Assembly: GCF_001857945.1 (NCBI RefSeq)
Contig: NZ_CP017770.1
Coordinates: 186,001 to 250,000 of the forward strand
Direction: 5' to 3'
DNA length: 64,000 bases
DNA from: Paenibacillus crassostreae
GTDB taxonomy: Bacteria > Bacillota > Bacilli > Paenibacillales > Paenibacillaceae
Of the stretch, positions 21,363 to 31,151 are shown in pieces (the stretch's first letter is position 1; the number at the start of each line of letters is the position of its first letter). Below the pieces are notes generated by a model. The model had not been told where the DNA came from, searched no databases, and saw only the letters and a program-made list of their open reading frames with translations. The position numbers were made by a program, and so were the translations under genes.

Positions 21363-21503
21363 ATGGATAATACTTGTTCTAAATGTAAGACAGCTACGGT
21401 TAAAGCTAATCTAGATAGTTTTCCCATTAGAATTCACTTTGATCGATAGGATATCCGAAACGTACAAGTGGTATAAGGTAAAGACATCTTCATTTAAGTA
21501 GAG
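21363..21503 (+). pseudogene. Truncated zinc-knuckle protein
   Basis: This 46-codon frame starts MDNTCSKCKTATVKANLDSF and ends just before the peptidase gene. It has one CxxC knuckle. Small zinc-ribbon proteins need a second CxxC pair, which is absent here, so it looks cut short. The ribosome binding site is weak. It could also be a complete tiny protein. Confidence 0.4.
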
Positions 21504-21530
21504 GAATTTAGAGAGGTTGGGAGAAGAGCC

Positions 21531-23186
21531 ATGAACCATTATCAATTTGAACAACCCATCCGAGAACAACATCAAGTGAAATACACAACAACAAAATGGG
21601 TAAATAGAATCGGTATACCAATCATCATAGTTGGTGCTATTCTAATAGGCCTACTGCAAATTAAATCTCCAGAGCCTGCGGATTTGAATGCACAGCCAGA
21701 TTCGTTCTCGTCGGCACGTGCGATGGAGAAGCTCCAAATGATCGCAAAGGAACCGCATCCTATTGAAACACCTGAGCATGATAAAGTGCGTGATTATCTC
21801 ATATCAGAGCTTGAAGGACTTGGCTTAAGTCCTGAAGTTCAAAAGACCTTTGTAACAAATGAATGGAGAGGGCATAAATTCTCCGGAAATATCGAAAATA
21901 TTATTACGAGAATTCCAGGGACCGATAACAGTAAAGCGGTCATGATTGCAGGTCATTATGATTCTGTACCTACTAGCCCGGGAGCGGCAGATGATGGTGC
22001 GGCGATTGCTGCTATGTTGGAGACGGTGCGTACTTTACAAGTGTCTGGGCCGCTAAAGAATGATGTCATTTTGCTCATGTCAGATGGTGAGGAAGCAGGA
22101 TTACTGGGAGCAAAAGCGTTTACGGATGAACATCCATGGGCTAAAGACGTTGGACTCGTACTTAATTTTGAAGCGCGCGGGAACAAAGGTGAGTCGTTTA
22201 TGTTTGAGACGAGTGAGCAGAATGGCTGGATAGTAAAGGAGTTTTTGAAGGCAGCCCCACAACCGCTTGCTTATTCACTGCTCTATAATATCTATAAACT
22301 AATGCCTAATGATACAGACCTGACGATTTTCCGTGAGGGAGGATTAGCGGGACTAAACTTTGCCTTTGGATCGGGGTTAGACGCTTATCACCAGCCAATC
22401 GATACACCGGAAAATCTGGATCAAGCCAGCCTGCAGCACCATGGGGAATATATGCTTAGCTTGACTCAACACTTTGGCAATTTAGATCTGACTCAAGTGG
22501 AACAAGAAGATCGGGTGTATTTTAACGTAATCGGTTGGAATGTGATTAGTTATCCGGAGTCTTTGGCGACATGGTTCATGATCTTAGGTGTATTATTATT
22601 TGCCATAACCGTGTGGCACGGAATACGTAGAGGTCATATTCATCTTAAAGGGATGACAGGTGGATTCCTAATTACATTGCTGAATTTAGGGATTATATAC
22701 GGTGTTGTTACACTTTTATGGAACGGATTAAAGGCAATAGTATCCGAAGATGAATATATTTCGTTACTGCTAGATCCTCAAATTAGTTTGTACTATCTTC
22801 TGGGATTATTGATCTTGACGGTCACTACTTCTTTCCTCCTCATACGTTTTCTTTCACGCTATATTCGTACAAAGAATCTTTGGATGGGCTCATTATTTCT
22901 ATGGCTTATACTCTGTATTGTGACAACGTTGTATCTGACTGGCGGTAGCTATTTATTCACATGGCCTCTTATATTCAGCTTGATCGGCATGAACGTGTCC
23001 TTCCTGAATCGTGAGGGTTCGTTGACATGGATTTCGGCAGTATTTGCGACGGTTGGTTTCATTTTATTAACACCAATGATTCGGCTCGTGAATGATATGA
23101 TGACGCTAGATTTAGCAGGAATACTAATGACAGTTTCAGGGTTAGCGTTCACTTTAATATATCCTGTGTTTTGTAGAAGGAACTGA
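21531..23186 (+). CDS. Membrane M28 family aminopeptidase
   Basis: The 551-residue protein has an N-terminal membrane segment at about residues 25-45, then an M28 zinc peptidase domain with metal ligands visible in order: AGHYDS, GAADDGAA, DGEEAGLLG, NFEARG and YHQPIDTPENL. At least six further membrane segments fill residues 345-550. This layout matches Ape2/Fxna-like membrane peptidases, with the active site outside the cell. A GAGAGG-rich stretch precedes the ATG. It has its own terminator (23212-23268). The role is unknown; it may degrade peptides at the cell surface. Confidence 0.88.
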   Translation: MNHYQFEQPIREQHQVKYTTTKWVNRIGIPIIIVGAILIGLLQIKSPEPADLNAQPDSFSSARAMEKLQMIAKEPHPIETPEHDKVRDYLISELEGLGLSPEVQKTFVTNEWRGHKFSGNIENIITRIPGTDNSKAVMIAGHYDSVPTSPGAADDGAAIAAMLETVRTLQVSGPLKNDVILLMSDGEEAGLLGAKAFTDEHPWAKDVGLVLNFEARGNKGESFMFETSEQNGWIVKEFLKAAPQPLAYSLLYNIYKLMPNDTDLTIFREGGLAGLNFAFGSGLDAYHQPIDTPENLDQASLQHHGEYMLSLTQHFGNLDLTQVEQEDRVYFNVIGWNVISYPESLATWFMILGVLLFAITVWHGIRRGHIHLKGMTGGFLITLLNLGIIYGVVTLLWNGLKAIVSEDEYISLLLDPQISLYYLLGLLILTVTTSFLLIRFLSRYIRTKNLWMGSLFLWLILCIVTTLYLTGGSYLFTWPLIFSLIGMNVSFLNREGSLTWISAVFATVGFILLTPMIRLVNDMMTLDLAGILMTVSGLAFTLIYPVFCRRN

Positions 23187-23211
23187 GTGTTGATTTGATG
23201 CAGTGAAGCAG

Positions 23212-23268
23212 CAAAATAAGCAGAGCAGCGAGTCTCCACAGGGGAGAAGCGCTGCTCTGCTTATTTTG
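23212..23268. terminator. Bidirectional terminator, 19-bp perfect stem
   Basis: Bases 23212-23230 pair perfectly with 23250-23268, starting with CAAAATAAG and ending with CTTATTTTG, so either strand reads stem then T-rich tail. It lies between the converging peptidase and aldolase genes. Confidence 0.85.
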
Positions 23269-23275
23269 ATTGCTA

Positions 23276-24211
23276 TTATTCCCCAAAATTACCCGAAAAA
23301 GTGATGCCTGCCTTGTCGAAAATTTGCTTCAACTGTTGCTCCTTCCCGTCGTCCCAGGGGTTTGCCGGACTATGGCTGAAGGTAGGGACGGAGAGGCCGG
23401 CCAAGCGGACCGCTTCCTTGATGGTGGGGATGAACGGCTCATCGAGCGCATAGAGCGGCGGAATCTGAATCAGCTTCTGGTGGTACTCAAGCACCTCCGG
23501 CAGGTCATTGTTCTGATAGCTCTTATATAAGCCCAACATAAGCTGCGGGGCAAAATTGGCACTGGCTGCAATGGCACCGGCACCGCCTGCCGCGAGGGTG
23601 GGCAGCAAGTATTCGTCGAAGCCGCAGAACACCGCGAACGCCGGGTTGACTTCCTTGACAGTCAGAATCATCTGGCGGATATGACTAAGCTGGTCTACCG
23701 TTTCCTTGATGCCGACCACATGGGCGTATCGTACCGCAAGGCGTCTGACCAAGGATGGGCTTAAATCTTGTCCGGTAAGCGCCGGGAAGTTATAGAGCAT
23801 AAGGGGCAGCGTTGATGCTTCGGCGATAGCGGCATAATGCGCGAACAGGCTTTCATCGCTTAGCTTGCAGTAGTAAGGATTGATAACGACAACACCGGTT
23901 GCACCGCTGCGGGCAGCATGCTGGGTAAGACGAATGGCCTCTGCAGTTGTGTTACTGCCTGTTCCAATCCAGACCGGAAGACGTCCATCCGTGTAGCGAA
24001 TACAGAACTCCGCAATCTCTTCCCGCTCTTCTGCATTGAACTGGTTGAATTCCCCAGCGGTTCCCAGGAAGAACAGGCCGTGAACGCCTTTGTCAATCAA
24101 GTTGTTGATTAGAAGTTCCATCCCGTCACGATCAAATTTATGCTTCTCATTCAAAATAGTAGGGACAGGGGGGATAATGCCGGCATTTGTATGAATAAAT
24201 TTATTTTTCAT
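23276..24211 (-). CDS. 2-keto-3-deoxy sugar acid aldolase, YagE-like
   Basis: The 311-residue TIM-barrel protein belongs to the DapA/N-acetylneuraminate lyase family. Schiff-base Lys169 lies in VVGIKETV and Tyr140 in MLYNFP; GTAGEFNQF stands at the substrate-carboxylate loop. The neighbourhood (xylonate-type dehydratase, IclR regulator, GH43) argues for a sugar-acid aldolase that cleaves 2-keto-3-deoxy-xylonate or -gluconate to pyruvate and an aldehyde, and against lysine synthesis. It faces away from the IclR gene and has AGGAGGT before the ATG, with TATAAT and TTCAAT hexamers 16 bases apart upstream. Confidence 0.82.
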   Translation of the reverse strand: MKNKFIHTNAGIIPPVPTILNEKHKFDRDGMELLINNLIDKGVHGLFFLGTAGEFNQFNAEEREEIAEFCIRYTDGRLPVWIGTGSNTTAEAIRLTQHAARSGATGVVVINPYYCKLSDESLFAHYAAIAEASTLPLMLYNFPALTGQDLSPSLVRRLAVRYAHVVGIKETVDQLSHIRQMILTVKEVNPAFAVFCGFDEYLLPTLAAGGAGAIAASANFAPQLMLGLYKSYQNNDLPEVLEYHQKLIQIPPLYALDEPFIPTIKEAVRLAGLSVPTFSHSPANPWDDGKEQQLKQIFDKAGITFSGNFGE

Positions 24212-24310
24212 TTGTTTTTACCTCCTAGTTTGATATTATAAACTTGTGATTATTATATTGAACCTTGTGAGGATTATCAATTGTTGTTTTTAAGAGAGGG
24301 GATTGAAGGG
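24212..24310. promoter_or_regulatory. Divergent promoter with CTTGTGA repeats
   Basis: Two CTTGTGA copies begin at 24243 and 24264, 21 bases apart, on one face of the helix. They lie over the -10/-35 region of the minus-strand aldolase promoter (TATAAT, reading from about 24241 down). They are the best candidates for the IclR operator. Confidence 0.5.
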
Positions 24311-25069
24311 GTGGACCGTAAATATTGGGTTCCCGCGTTAGAACGAGCCGATATGATTCTGACGGCGATTGCCAGGAAGCCGGGGGAATATAAAATGACC
24401 GATCTGTGCGAGGCCACAGCGATCAACAAAAGCTCAATGTTTTCCTTGTTACGGACGATGGAGGCTTTGAACTGGGTGAGTAAGGATGAGAAGGAAGCCT
24501 ATGCCCTCGGAGCGGGAATGGCTTATCTCAATTCGGTGTTTATTGAATCGCATAAACAGAATTACAATTTGGTTGAGCAATTTTTGCAGGCTTCAATAGA
24601 GAGTGTCAAAAGCATCGGGGAGACCTTCCAGTTGTCCGTTCTGGACAGGAATGAAATCATATATCTAGCTAAACAGGAAGGGCCATCGCTGGTGAAGCTG
24701 GAGTCAAGTCCAGGCATGCGTTTTCCGGCCCATGCGACAGCGATGGGTAAGATGTTGCTTGCACTGCTTCCGCTTGAAGAACTGGAGAAGCAGTATCCAG
24801 ACAAGATTTTATCTCCTGTAACATCTCATACCGTGACAGACTGGAAGGAATTCATGGTGAAAATGGCTGAAATCCGCTCCAATGGGTATGCGGTAGATGA
24901 CGAAGAGATTATTCAGGGAATTTGCTGTGTAGCTGCTCCGATTACCGATTCTTCCGGAAGAGCCGTTGCTGCAGTGAGCACCTCTATGATGCGGCATGCT
25001 TACTTGGATAAACAGGATGCAGCGCTTCAGGAAGTCAAGCGGTTGGGGAAAAGCCTGTCTCTTGCTTAA
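24311..25069 (+). CDS. IclR-family regulator, XynR/YagI-like
   Basis: The 252-residue form starts at GTG 24311 behind GAGAGGGG. An upstream TTG at 24281 has no site. An N-terminal winged helix (MTDLCEATAINKSSMFSLLRTM) is followed by the IclR effector domain with FPAHATAMGKMLLALLP. The length equals that of Escherichia coli YagI/XynR, which represses xylonate catabolic genes. Its position between the divergent aldolase gene and the dehydratase gene fits control of both. The effector is unknown, and a 2-keto-3-deoxy acid or xylonate is likely. Confidence 0.85.
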   Translation: MDRKYWVPALERADMILTAIARKPGEYKMTDLCEATAINKSSMFSLLRTMEALNWVSKDEKEAYALGAGMAYLNSVFIESHKQNYNLVEQFLQASIESVKSIGETFQLSVLDRNEIIYLAKQEGPSLVKLESSPGMRFPAHATAMGKMLLALLPLEELEKQYPDKILSPVTSHTVTDWKEFMVKMAEIRSNGYAVDDEEIIQGICCVAAPITDSSGRAVAAVSTSMMRHAYLDKQDAALQEVKRLGKSLSLA

Positions 25070-25116
25070 CATTTCGGTGCTTGCTCTACATTACAAGGTA
25101 GAAAGAAGGGCTTACA

Positions 25117-27093
25117 ATGGAACTTAGCTTGCCAGAAATTATGAGGGAGAACTCAGGACAGTCCATACCTGTCGATACCGTTGCCGAAGGACCATCCGGC
25201 AGCCTCCCGATTACAGGTGATATGCTGCGGAATGCGCCGAGCGGTGAAATCTTCGGCATGACCCAGAATACGGGGATGGGCTGGAATCCGCTACTTTTAA
25301 ATGGGTCGCAATATCTCATCTTGGGTACGATGGGGGGTATCCGGCGAGAGGACGGCAGTCCGATTGCCCTTGGATACCATACGGGCCATTGGGAAATCGG
25401 CTTGATGATGGAAGAGGTTGCTCACGAGATCACCGCACATCAAGGGATTCCGTTTGCTGGCTATGTCAGCGATCCCTGTGACGGCCGCTCCCAGGGGACA
25501 ACGGGAATGTTCGATTCCCTGCCCTACCGGAACGATGCTGCTATGGTGCTACGTCGCTTAATCCGCTCTCTGCCTACACGCAAAGGAGTGATTGGTGTAG
25601 CCACCTGCGATAAAGGGCTACCCGCCATGATGCTTGCCTTGGCTGGCATGCGTGATCTTCCGGGGATTATTGTGCCGGGAGGTGTATCTCTGCCGCCTAT
25701 TCACGGGGAAGATGCCGGTAAAGTGCAAAGCATCGGGGCGAGATTCAGTAATGGGGAACTGTCCTTGGAAGACGCAGCAGACCTCGGGTGCCGCGCCTGC
25801 GCAACTCCCGGCGGTGGATGTCAATTTCTAGGTACCGCCGCAACAGCACAAGTGGTCGCCGAAGCGCTAGGCATGTCGGTTCCCCATTCCGCTCTGGCCC
25901 CTTCAGGACAACCTGTATGGAAGAACATGGGGCGCCAATCTGCCCGCGCACTACTGCAAATGGAGCGTAGCGGAATGGTTATGAAGGATATTCTGACAGA
26001 CCGAGCAATACGCAATGCCATGGTGGTTCATGCTGCATTCGGAGGATCTACAAATCTATTGCTTCATTTGCCCGCCATTGCACATGCGGCAGGACTAAGC
26101 ATTCCGACCGTCGAAGACTGGAACGACGTCAACCGGAAGGTACCTCGTCTGGTCAGCGTGTTGCCGAACGGGCCGGTTCCGCACCCGACGATCCGCGTGT
26201 TTCTTGCGGGAGGCGTCCCCGAAGTCATGCTGCATTTGCGCCGACTGGGACTAATTGATGATTCCGTTCTTACGGTAACAGGGAGGACCCTTGGAGAAAA
26301 CCTCGATTGGTGGGAAACCTCGGAAAGACGTCAGGACATGCGAAACCGATTGATTGAGGCTGATGGCATCGATCCGGATACCGTCATTATGAGTCCCCAA
26401 GAGGCGAAGAAACAGGGAATGGCCTCTACAATGACCTTTCCAACCGGAAATCTGGCTCCGCAGGGCTCGGTCATCAAGTCGGCAGCGATTGATCCCTCTG
26501 TTCTGGACAGTGAAGGCGTCTATCGGCATACAGGAAGAGTTAAAGTATTTACTGCGGAAAAAGATGCGATCCGAAGCATTAAGCTTGGACATATCCAGGC
26601 GGGAGATATCCTTGCCGTCATCGGTCGTGGACCCAGCGGTACCGGAATGGAAGAAACGTATCAGTTAACATCCGCGTTGAAGCATCTTCCCTTCGGCAAG
26701 TACGTTACTCTGATTACGGATGCCCGCTTCTCTGGGGTCTCTACAGGAGCATGCATTGGGCATATCGGTCCGGAAGCACTAGCTGGAGGCCCTCTTGGTA
26801 GACTCAGAGACGGTGACTGGATAGAGATTATTGTCGATACAGTTAAGCTTGAAGGAAGTGTGAATCTAGTTGGTGACGGGGAGCAATCGGGTAGTACGCA
26901 AGACGGAGCTGAACTTCTGGCTGTCCGCAGTGAGCATCCGTTCTTGGCCGTTGATCCGGGATTGCCGGACGATACTAGACTATGGGCTGCGCTACAGTCC
27001 GTAAGTGGCGGAACCTGGCAGGGCTGTGTCTATGATACCGATAAAATTATTGCCGCCTTAGATGCGGGCCGGCAAGCATTGGGGTGGAAATAA
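25117..27093 (+). CDS. D-xylonate dehydratase, YagF-like (IlvD/Edd)
   Basis: The 658-residue enzyme of the IlvD/Edd family has iron-sulfur cysteines in [11 protein letters not shown] (near 119), ATCDKGLP (near 162) and [10 protein letters not shown] (near 230), plus [11 protein letters not shown] near the C terminus. Length and many local strings ([34 protein letters not shown]) match what I recall of Escherichia coli YagF, a D-xylonate dehydratase, better than they match IlvD or Edd. It should make 2-keto-3-deoxy-xylonate for the YagE-like aldolase. The stop codon overlaps the next start (TAATG). Confidence 0.85.
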   Translation: MELSLPEIMRENSGQSIPVDTVAEGPSGSLPITGDMLRNAPSGEIFGMTQNTGMGWNPLLLNGSQYLILGTMGGIRREDGSPIALGYHTGHWEIGLMMEEVAHEITAHQGIPFAGYVSDPCDGRSQGTTGMFDSLPYRNDAAMVLRRLIRSLPTRKGVIGVATCDKGLPAMMLALAGMRDLPGIIVPGGVSLPPIHGEDAGKVQSIGARFSNGELSLEDAADLGCRACATPGGGCQFLGTAATAQVVAEALGMSVPHSALAPSGQPVWKNMGRQSARALLQMERSGMVMKDILTDRAIRNAMVVHAAFGGSTNLLLHLPAIAHAAGLSIPTVEDWNDVNRKVPRLVSVLPNGPVPHPTIRVFLAGGVPEVMLHLRRLGLIDDSVLTVTGRTLGENLDWWETSERRQDMRNRLIEADGIDPDTVIMSPQEAKKQGMASTMTFPTGNLAPQGSVIKSAAIDPSVLDSEGVYRHTGRVKVFTAEKDAIRSIKLGHIQAGDILAVIGRGPSGTGMEETYQLTSALKHLPFGKYVTLITDARFSGVSTGACIGHIGPEALAGGPLGRLRDGDWIEIIVDTVKLEGSVNLVGDGEQSGSTQDGAELLAVRSEHPFLAVDPGLPDDTRLWAALQSVSGGTWQGCVYDTDKIIAALDAGRQALGWK

Positions 27094-28670
27094 TGAATAG
27101 AAATATAATTCAAAATCCGATTCTCCGCGGCTTTCATCCGGACCCATCGATCTGCAGAGTGGGAGAAGATTATTACATTGCCACATCTACATTCGAATGG
27201 TTTCCTGGCGTCCTCATTCACCATTCCCGCGATCTAGTTCATTGGCGTCCACTTACGCATGCGCTTACAAGACAATCACAATTGGATATGGAAGGGGATC
27301 TGGACTCCGGCGGTGTGTGGGCCCCGTGCCTCAGCTATGACAATGGAACCTTCTACCTCATCTATACCGATGTCAAAAGCAGACAGGGGGCATTCAAAGA
27401 TACACCGAATTATCTGGTCACCGCTCCGAGTATCGAGGGTCCTTGGTCTGAACCGCTCTATCTGAACAGTAGCGGCTTTGACCCTTCTCTGTTCCACGAT
27501 ACCGACGGACGCAAATGGCTGATCAATATGTTATGGGATCACCGAACGTACAAGAACAGCTTCGCTGGGATAGTGCTACAGGAATATTCTACAGAGCTGG
27601 GGCAACTGATGGGTCCAGTGCTTCCTATCTATAGAGGGACAGAACTAAGGCTGACGGAAGGCCCTCATTTATACCATAAAGACGGCTGGTATTACCTCAT
27701 TACAGCAGAAGGAGGCACTCAGTATGATCATGCAGTGACGGTAGCTCGGTCGAGGAATATTGAGGGTCCTTATGAAACTGATCCAAGCAATCCGGTCCTG
27801 ACCTCTGCCGGCGATAGAGGGTTAGAACTGCAAAAGGCGGGGCATGCCTGTCTTGTTCAGACCCATACGGATGAGTGGTACATGGTCCATTTGTGCGGTC
27901 GACCGGTAAAGGATAAGTATTGCAACTTGGGCAGAGAAACTGCGATTCAGCGTTGTCGATTCACAAAGGATGAATGGCTGGCACTTGAGGATGGAGGCAA
28001 CCGACCCTCCATTACCGTACAAGGTCCGAATATTCCGAGCCAACCCTTTGAGCTACCTGCTGAGAGAGATGATTTTAACTCGTCGGAGCTAGATATTCGC
28101 TGGAGTACCCTACGTGTTCCAGCCGATGACGCCTGGCTATCGCTTAAAGAACGGCGAGGTTTCTTACGTTTAAGAGGGAGAGAATCGATGAGTTCCATGC
28201 ACCGCCAAAGTCTGGTTGCGTTGCGCCAGCAGGATTTTTACTGCAGCGCCGAAACTGAAATTGTATTCGAGCCGGAGCATTTTCAGCAGATGGCGGGGCT
28301 TATTGTTTACTATGATACGAAGGATTATGTCTATTTGCGAATCAGTCATGATGAGGAATTGGGGAAATGCTTGGGCATTGTTCGTTCCAAGGATGGTGTT
28401 TATGAGGATACTTTGTGTGCTGAGGTTCCCTTACGGCCCGGCGCGAGTTGCAAGTTGAAAGTGGTAATGGAGCGTGAGTTCATCCAGTTTTATTATAATG
28501 CTTCAGATTCTGGGTGGGAGAAGATTGGCTCAAGTCTGGATATCTCTCATTTATCTGATGATTTTCCGAGTTATATCAGATTTACGGGAACCTTTATCGG
28601 CATGTGCGTCCAGGACCTCGCTGGGACATTCAATGCCGCAGATTTTGATTATTTTGAGTACAAACAATAA
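27093..28670 (+). CDS. GH43 beta-xylosidase, YagH-like
   Basis: The 525-residue enzyme starts at ATG 27093, overlapping the dehydratase stop by one base, with GGGGTGG six bases before. It has a five-bladed GH43 domain with catalytic Asp17 (FHPDPSICR), the modulating Asp in FDPSLF and the acid Glu in LTEGPHLY. A C-terminal beta-sandwich follows (about 330-525). There is no signal peptide, so it acts on imported xylo-oligosaccharides. The best known homologue by pattern is YagH (536 residues). Confidence 0.88.
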   Translation: MNRNIIQNPILRGFHPDPSICRVGEDYYIATSTFEWFPGVLIHHSRDLVHWRPLTHALTRQSQLDMEGDLDSGGVWAPCLSYDNGTFYLIYTDVKSRQGAFKDTPNYLVTAPSIEGPWSEPLYLNSSGFDPSLFHDTDGRKWLINMLWDHRTYKNSFAGIVLQEYSTELGQLMGPVLPIYRGTELRLTEGPHLYHKDGWYYLITAEGGTQYDHAVTVARSRNIEGPYETDPSNPVLTSAGDRGLELQKAGHACLVQTHTDEWYMVHLCGRPVKDKYCNLGRETAIQRCRFTKDEWLALEDGGNRPSITVQGPNIPSQPFELPAERDDFNSSELDIRWSTLRVPADDAWLSLKERRGFLRLRGRESMSSMHRQSLVALRQQDFYCSAETEIVFEPEHFQQMAGLIVYYDTKDYVYLRISHDEELGKCLGIVRSKDGVYEDTLCAEVPLRPGASCKLKVVMEREFIQFYYNASDSGWEKIGSSLDISHLSDDFPSYIRFTGTFIGMCVQDLAGTFNAADFDYFEYKQ

Positions 28671-28963
28671 TAGGTTAATTTTTATTAGGTAGAGGTTATT
28701 TCGTAAAACACTGTTACGCTAACGAAAGTCGGTTGCTCAATAAATGCACAAAGGCAGAATAGTATCAATGTAACGAAACGTAAAATTCGCAATCTTGGTA
28801 TATCCATCGGAAGCAATGGTAATTTACATCAGACGAGTATGGCTACCTCCGCGTGGGATTGAAATAACTGATTGGAAGAGCAGCGGTTTTGAGGTAATTA
28901 ATGAGGTAGATAATGGGAAAGCCGCAAATGTGTGAAGATATAAAAGGAAAAGGTGGTTATCTA
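28671..28963. other. Intergenic region, no clear gene
   Basis: A plus-strand frame of about 50 codons ends at a TGA near 28934 with a FEVINEVDNGKAANV end. It has no start signal or family I know. I see no terminator or clear promoter. Confidence 0.35.
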
Positions 28964-30988
28964 GTGGATTATCATGTTGCAATTCAAGGAAGCGATCAAG
29001 CACCGGGTACGGAGGCACAACCTTTCCGTACTATTTCCCGCGCTGCGGCTATAGCGGATCCGGGAGATATCATAACCGTGCATGCCGGTGTTTACAGGGA
29101 ATGGGTCAACCCGGCCAATGGAGGCACAAAGGAACAGAGGATTGTATATCAGTCTGCCGGGGATGGAGAAGTGGTTATTACGGGTGCTGAACCTGTGGCT
29201 GACTGGAAAGACGAAGGGGATGGTGTCTGGAAGGCGGAGGTGCCAAACAGCCTGTTTGTCATCCGCAACCCCTATCAGACTAAATTGTACGGTGATTGGT
29301 TGTTCGAGGGTGAATTCGAGCCGCATCTAGGGGACGTGTATCTTGACGGAAAATCCCTGTATGAATGTGATAGCGTTAACAAACTGCACAATCCCCAGAT
29401 TTGGCCGCAGGCTAAGTATGCGGATGACTCCTTGATGCAATGGTATGCGGAAGTAAGCTCAACTACCACAACCATATGGGCGAACTTCGGAGGCAAGGAC
29501 CCCCGCCAAGAGAATGTGGAAATCAATGTGCTCCCTTATTGTTTCTGGCCTGAGAAGACCGGCCGTAACTATATTACCGTCAGGGGCTTTACGCTCCGGC
29601 AGGCATCTCCCCAGTGGGCTCCGCCAACGGCTTTGCAGGAAGGGCTTATAGGTCCCCATTGGAGTAAAGGCTGGATTATAGAGAATAACCTGATCAACGA
29701 GTCCAAATGTACAGGTATCAGCCTGGGCAAAGAAATAACTACCGGGCAGAACGAATTCTCGGACAAACGCAGCAAAGGCGGAACGCAACGGGAGCAAGAG
29801 GTTATTTTCCGTGCATTACGCATGGATTGGCATAAGGATCATATCGGAAGCCATATTGTCCGCAATAACGTAATTCATGATTGTGAACAGGCTGGAATCG
29901 TCGGACATTTAGGTGCTGCTTTTAGCCAGATCTACGATAACCGCATTTATAATATTCACCACAAGCGCATCTTCCACGGCGCAGAAGTGGGGGGAATTAA
30001 ACTCCACGCCTCACTGGATACCCAGATTTGTGGGAATGTCATCTATAGCTCCTACCGGGCACTTTGGCTGGATTGGCAGGCACAAGGCACCCGCATCAGC
30101 CGAAATATCTTTTATGACAATTTGTCCGAGGATCTCTTTGTAGAGGTATGTCACGGCCCTTATATGGTGGATCATAACCTGTTCCTATCGCCTATGAACT
30201 TCCGCAATATGGCCCAAGGCGGTGCGTTTGTTCACAATCTGTTTACCGGAAGATTTGTGGTGCGCTCCGAGCTTACCCGCTATACTCCCTACCATATGCC
30301 TCATGAGACGGCAGTTGCCGGTTACAGCAATATCACGGGCGGAGACGACAGGTATTACAATAACATATTTATAGGTGATAACGATCCGAGTAAAGACCCG
30401 TTGCCTATGACCTTTTTCGAGCACCTTCCGCTCACTCCAAGGGAGGATATGCATTACGGCGGTGCCGCGGTGATGGATGGTGTACCGGACAACTCCCGAT
30501 GTTACCTTCATCCTGCCGGACTGGGCGGCTACAACGATTACCCGAGTACTTATCAAAAGCAGTGGTGGGAATATACCAAGGAAGAAATTGCGGCTTTAAA
30601 GGAATCCGGTAAGCCGTTTCAGCCCGATAAGATGGCACTCCCCGTTACGATACAGGGCAATCTGTATTTGAAAGGCGCGGTGCCTAGTACTCATGATTTA
30701 AATGCAAAGGCTTATGTCGACAACGGGATCGAGATCGAAATCGATCTGGCTGCTTGCAAGGTACAGGTACATGTTCATAACCCTGAATTAATGCGTGCTG
30801 CAGCGCCTACGGTAGTCACAACTGAACTTCTCGGCAAAAGCTATCACGCTGAGATGTACTATGAGGAACCGGATGGATCTTCATATCGATTCGACCACGA
30901 CTTCTTTCATAAGCTGCGACCGGAAAAAAATGTAACACCCGGACCGTTTGAACTATTTGACAACAGTCCGGTTGAGATAGTTCTGTAA
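28964..30988 (+). CDS. GH120 beta-xylosidase
   Basis: The protein reads from GTG 28964 (AGGTGG seven bases before) as MDYHVAIQGSD, which matches the N terminus of GH120 enzymes such as Thermoanaerobacterium XylC. An earlier ATG at 28913 would add 17 residues. At 674 residues it is a right-handed beta-helix with GH120 strings TPWAPPT-like SPQWAPPTALQ, GLIGPHWSKGWIIE, GIKLHASLDTQI and LWLDWQAQGTR. GH120 enzymes remove xylose from short xylo-oligosaccharides. There is no signal peptide. With the GH43 enzyme it supplies intracellular xylose. Confidence 0.85.
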   Translation: MDYHVAIQGSDQAPGTEAQPFRTISRAAAIADPGDIITVHAGVYREWVNPANGGTKEQRIVYQSAGDGEVVITGAEPVADWKDEGDGVWKAEVPNSLFVIRNPYQTKLYGDWLFEGEFEPHLGDVYLDGKSLYECDSVNKLHNPQIWPQAKYADDSLMQWYAEVSSTTTTIWANFGGKDPRQENVEINVLPYCFWPEKTGRNYITVRGFTLRQASPQWAPPTALQEGLIGPHWSKGWIIENNLINESKCTGISLGKEITTGQNEFSDKRSKGGTQREQEVIFRALRMDWHKDHIGSHIVRNNVIHDCEQAGIVGHLGAAFSQIYDNRIYNIHHKRIFHGAEVGGIKLHASLDTQICGNVIYSSYRALWLDWQAQGTRISRNIFYDNLSEDLFVEVCHGPYMVDHNLFLSPMNFRNMAQGGAFVHNLFTGRFVVRSELTRYTPYHMPHETAVAGYSNITGGDDRYYNNIFIGDNDPSKDPLPMTFFEHLPLTPREDMHYGGAAVMDGVPDNSRCYLHPAGLGGYNDYPSTYQKQWWEYTKEEIAALKESGKPFQPDKMALPVTIQGNLYLKGAVPSTHDLNAKAYVDNGIEIEIDLAACKVQVHVHNPELMRAAAPTVVTTELLGKSYHAEMYYEEPDGSSYRFDHDFFHKLRPEKNVTPGPFELFDNSPVEIVL

Positions 30989-31066
30989 ATCGAATAAATA
31001 TAGAAATACAGTATCTTGAATCTGCTGCTGAATGGAAACGGTGGTTTGCCTATATAACATATTTGA

Positions 31067-31099
31067 GAAAAGCTTGTTGTATTAGGCTTTTCTTTTTTT
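31067..31099 (+). terminator. Terminator of the xylan cluster
   Basis: GAAAAGC and GCTTTTC pair around a 12-base loop, followed by seven T. It lies about 80 bases after the GH120 stop codon. Confidence 0.7.
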
Positions 31100-31151
31100 A
31101 TGCAAGTATATGTGTCTCAATCAAAGTGCACAAAGATGCTAGACAGTATCT

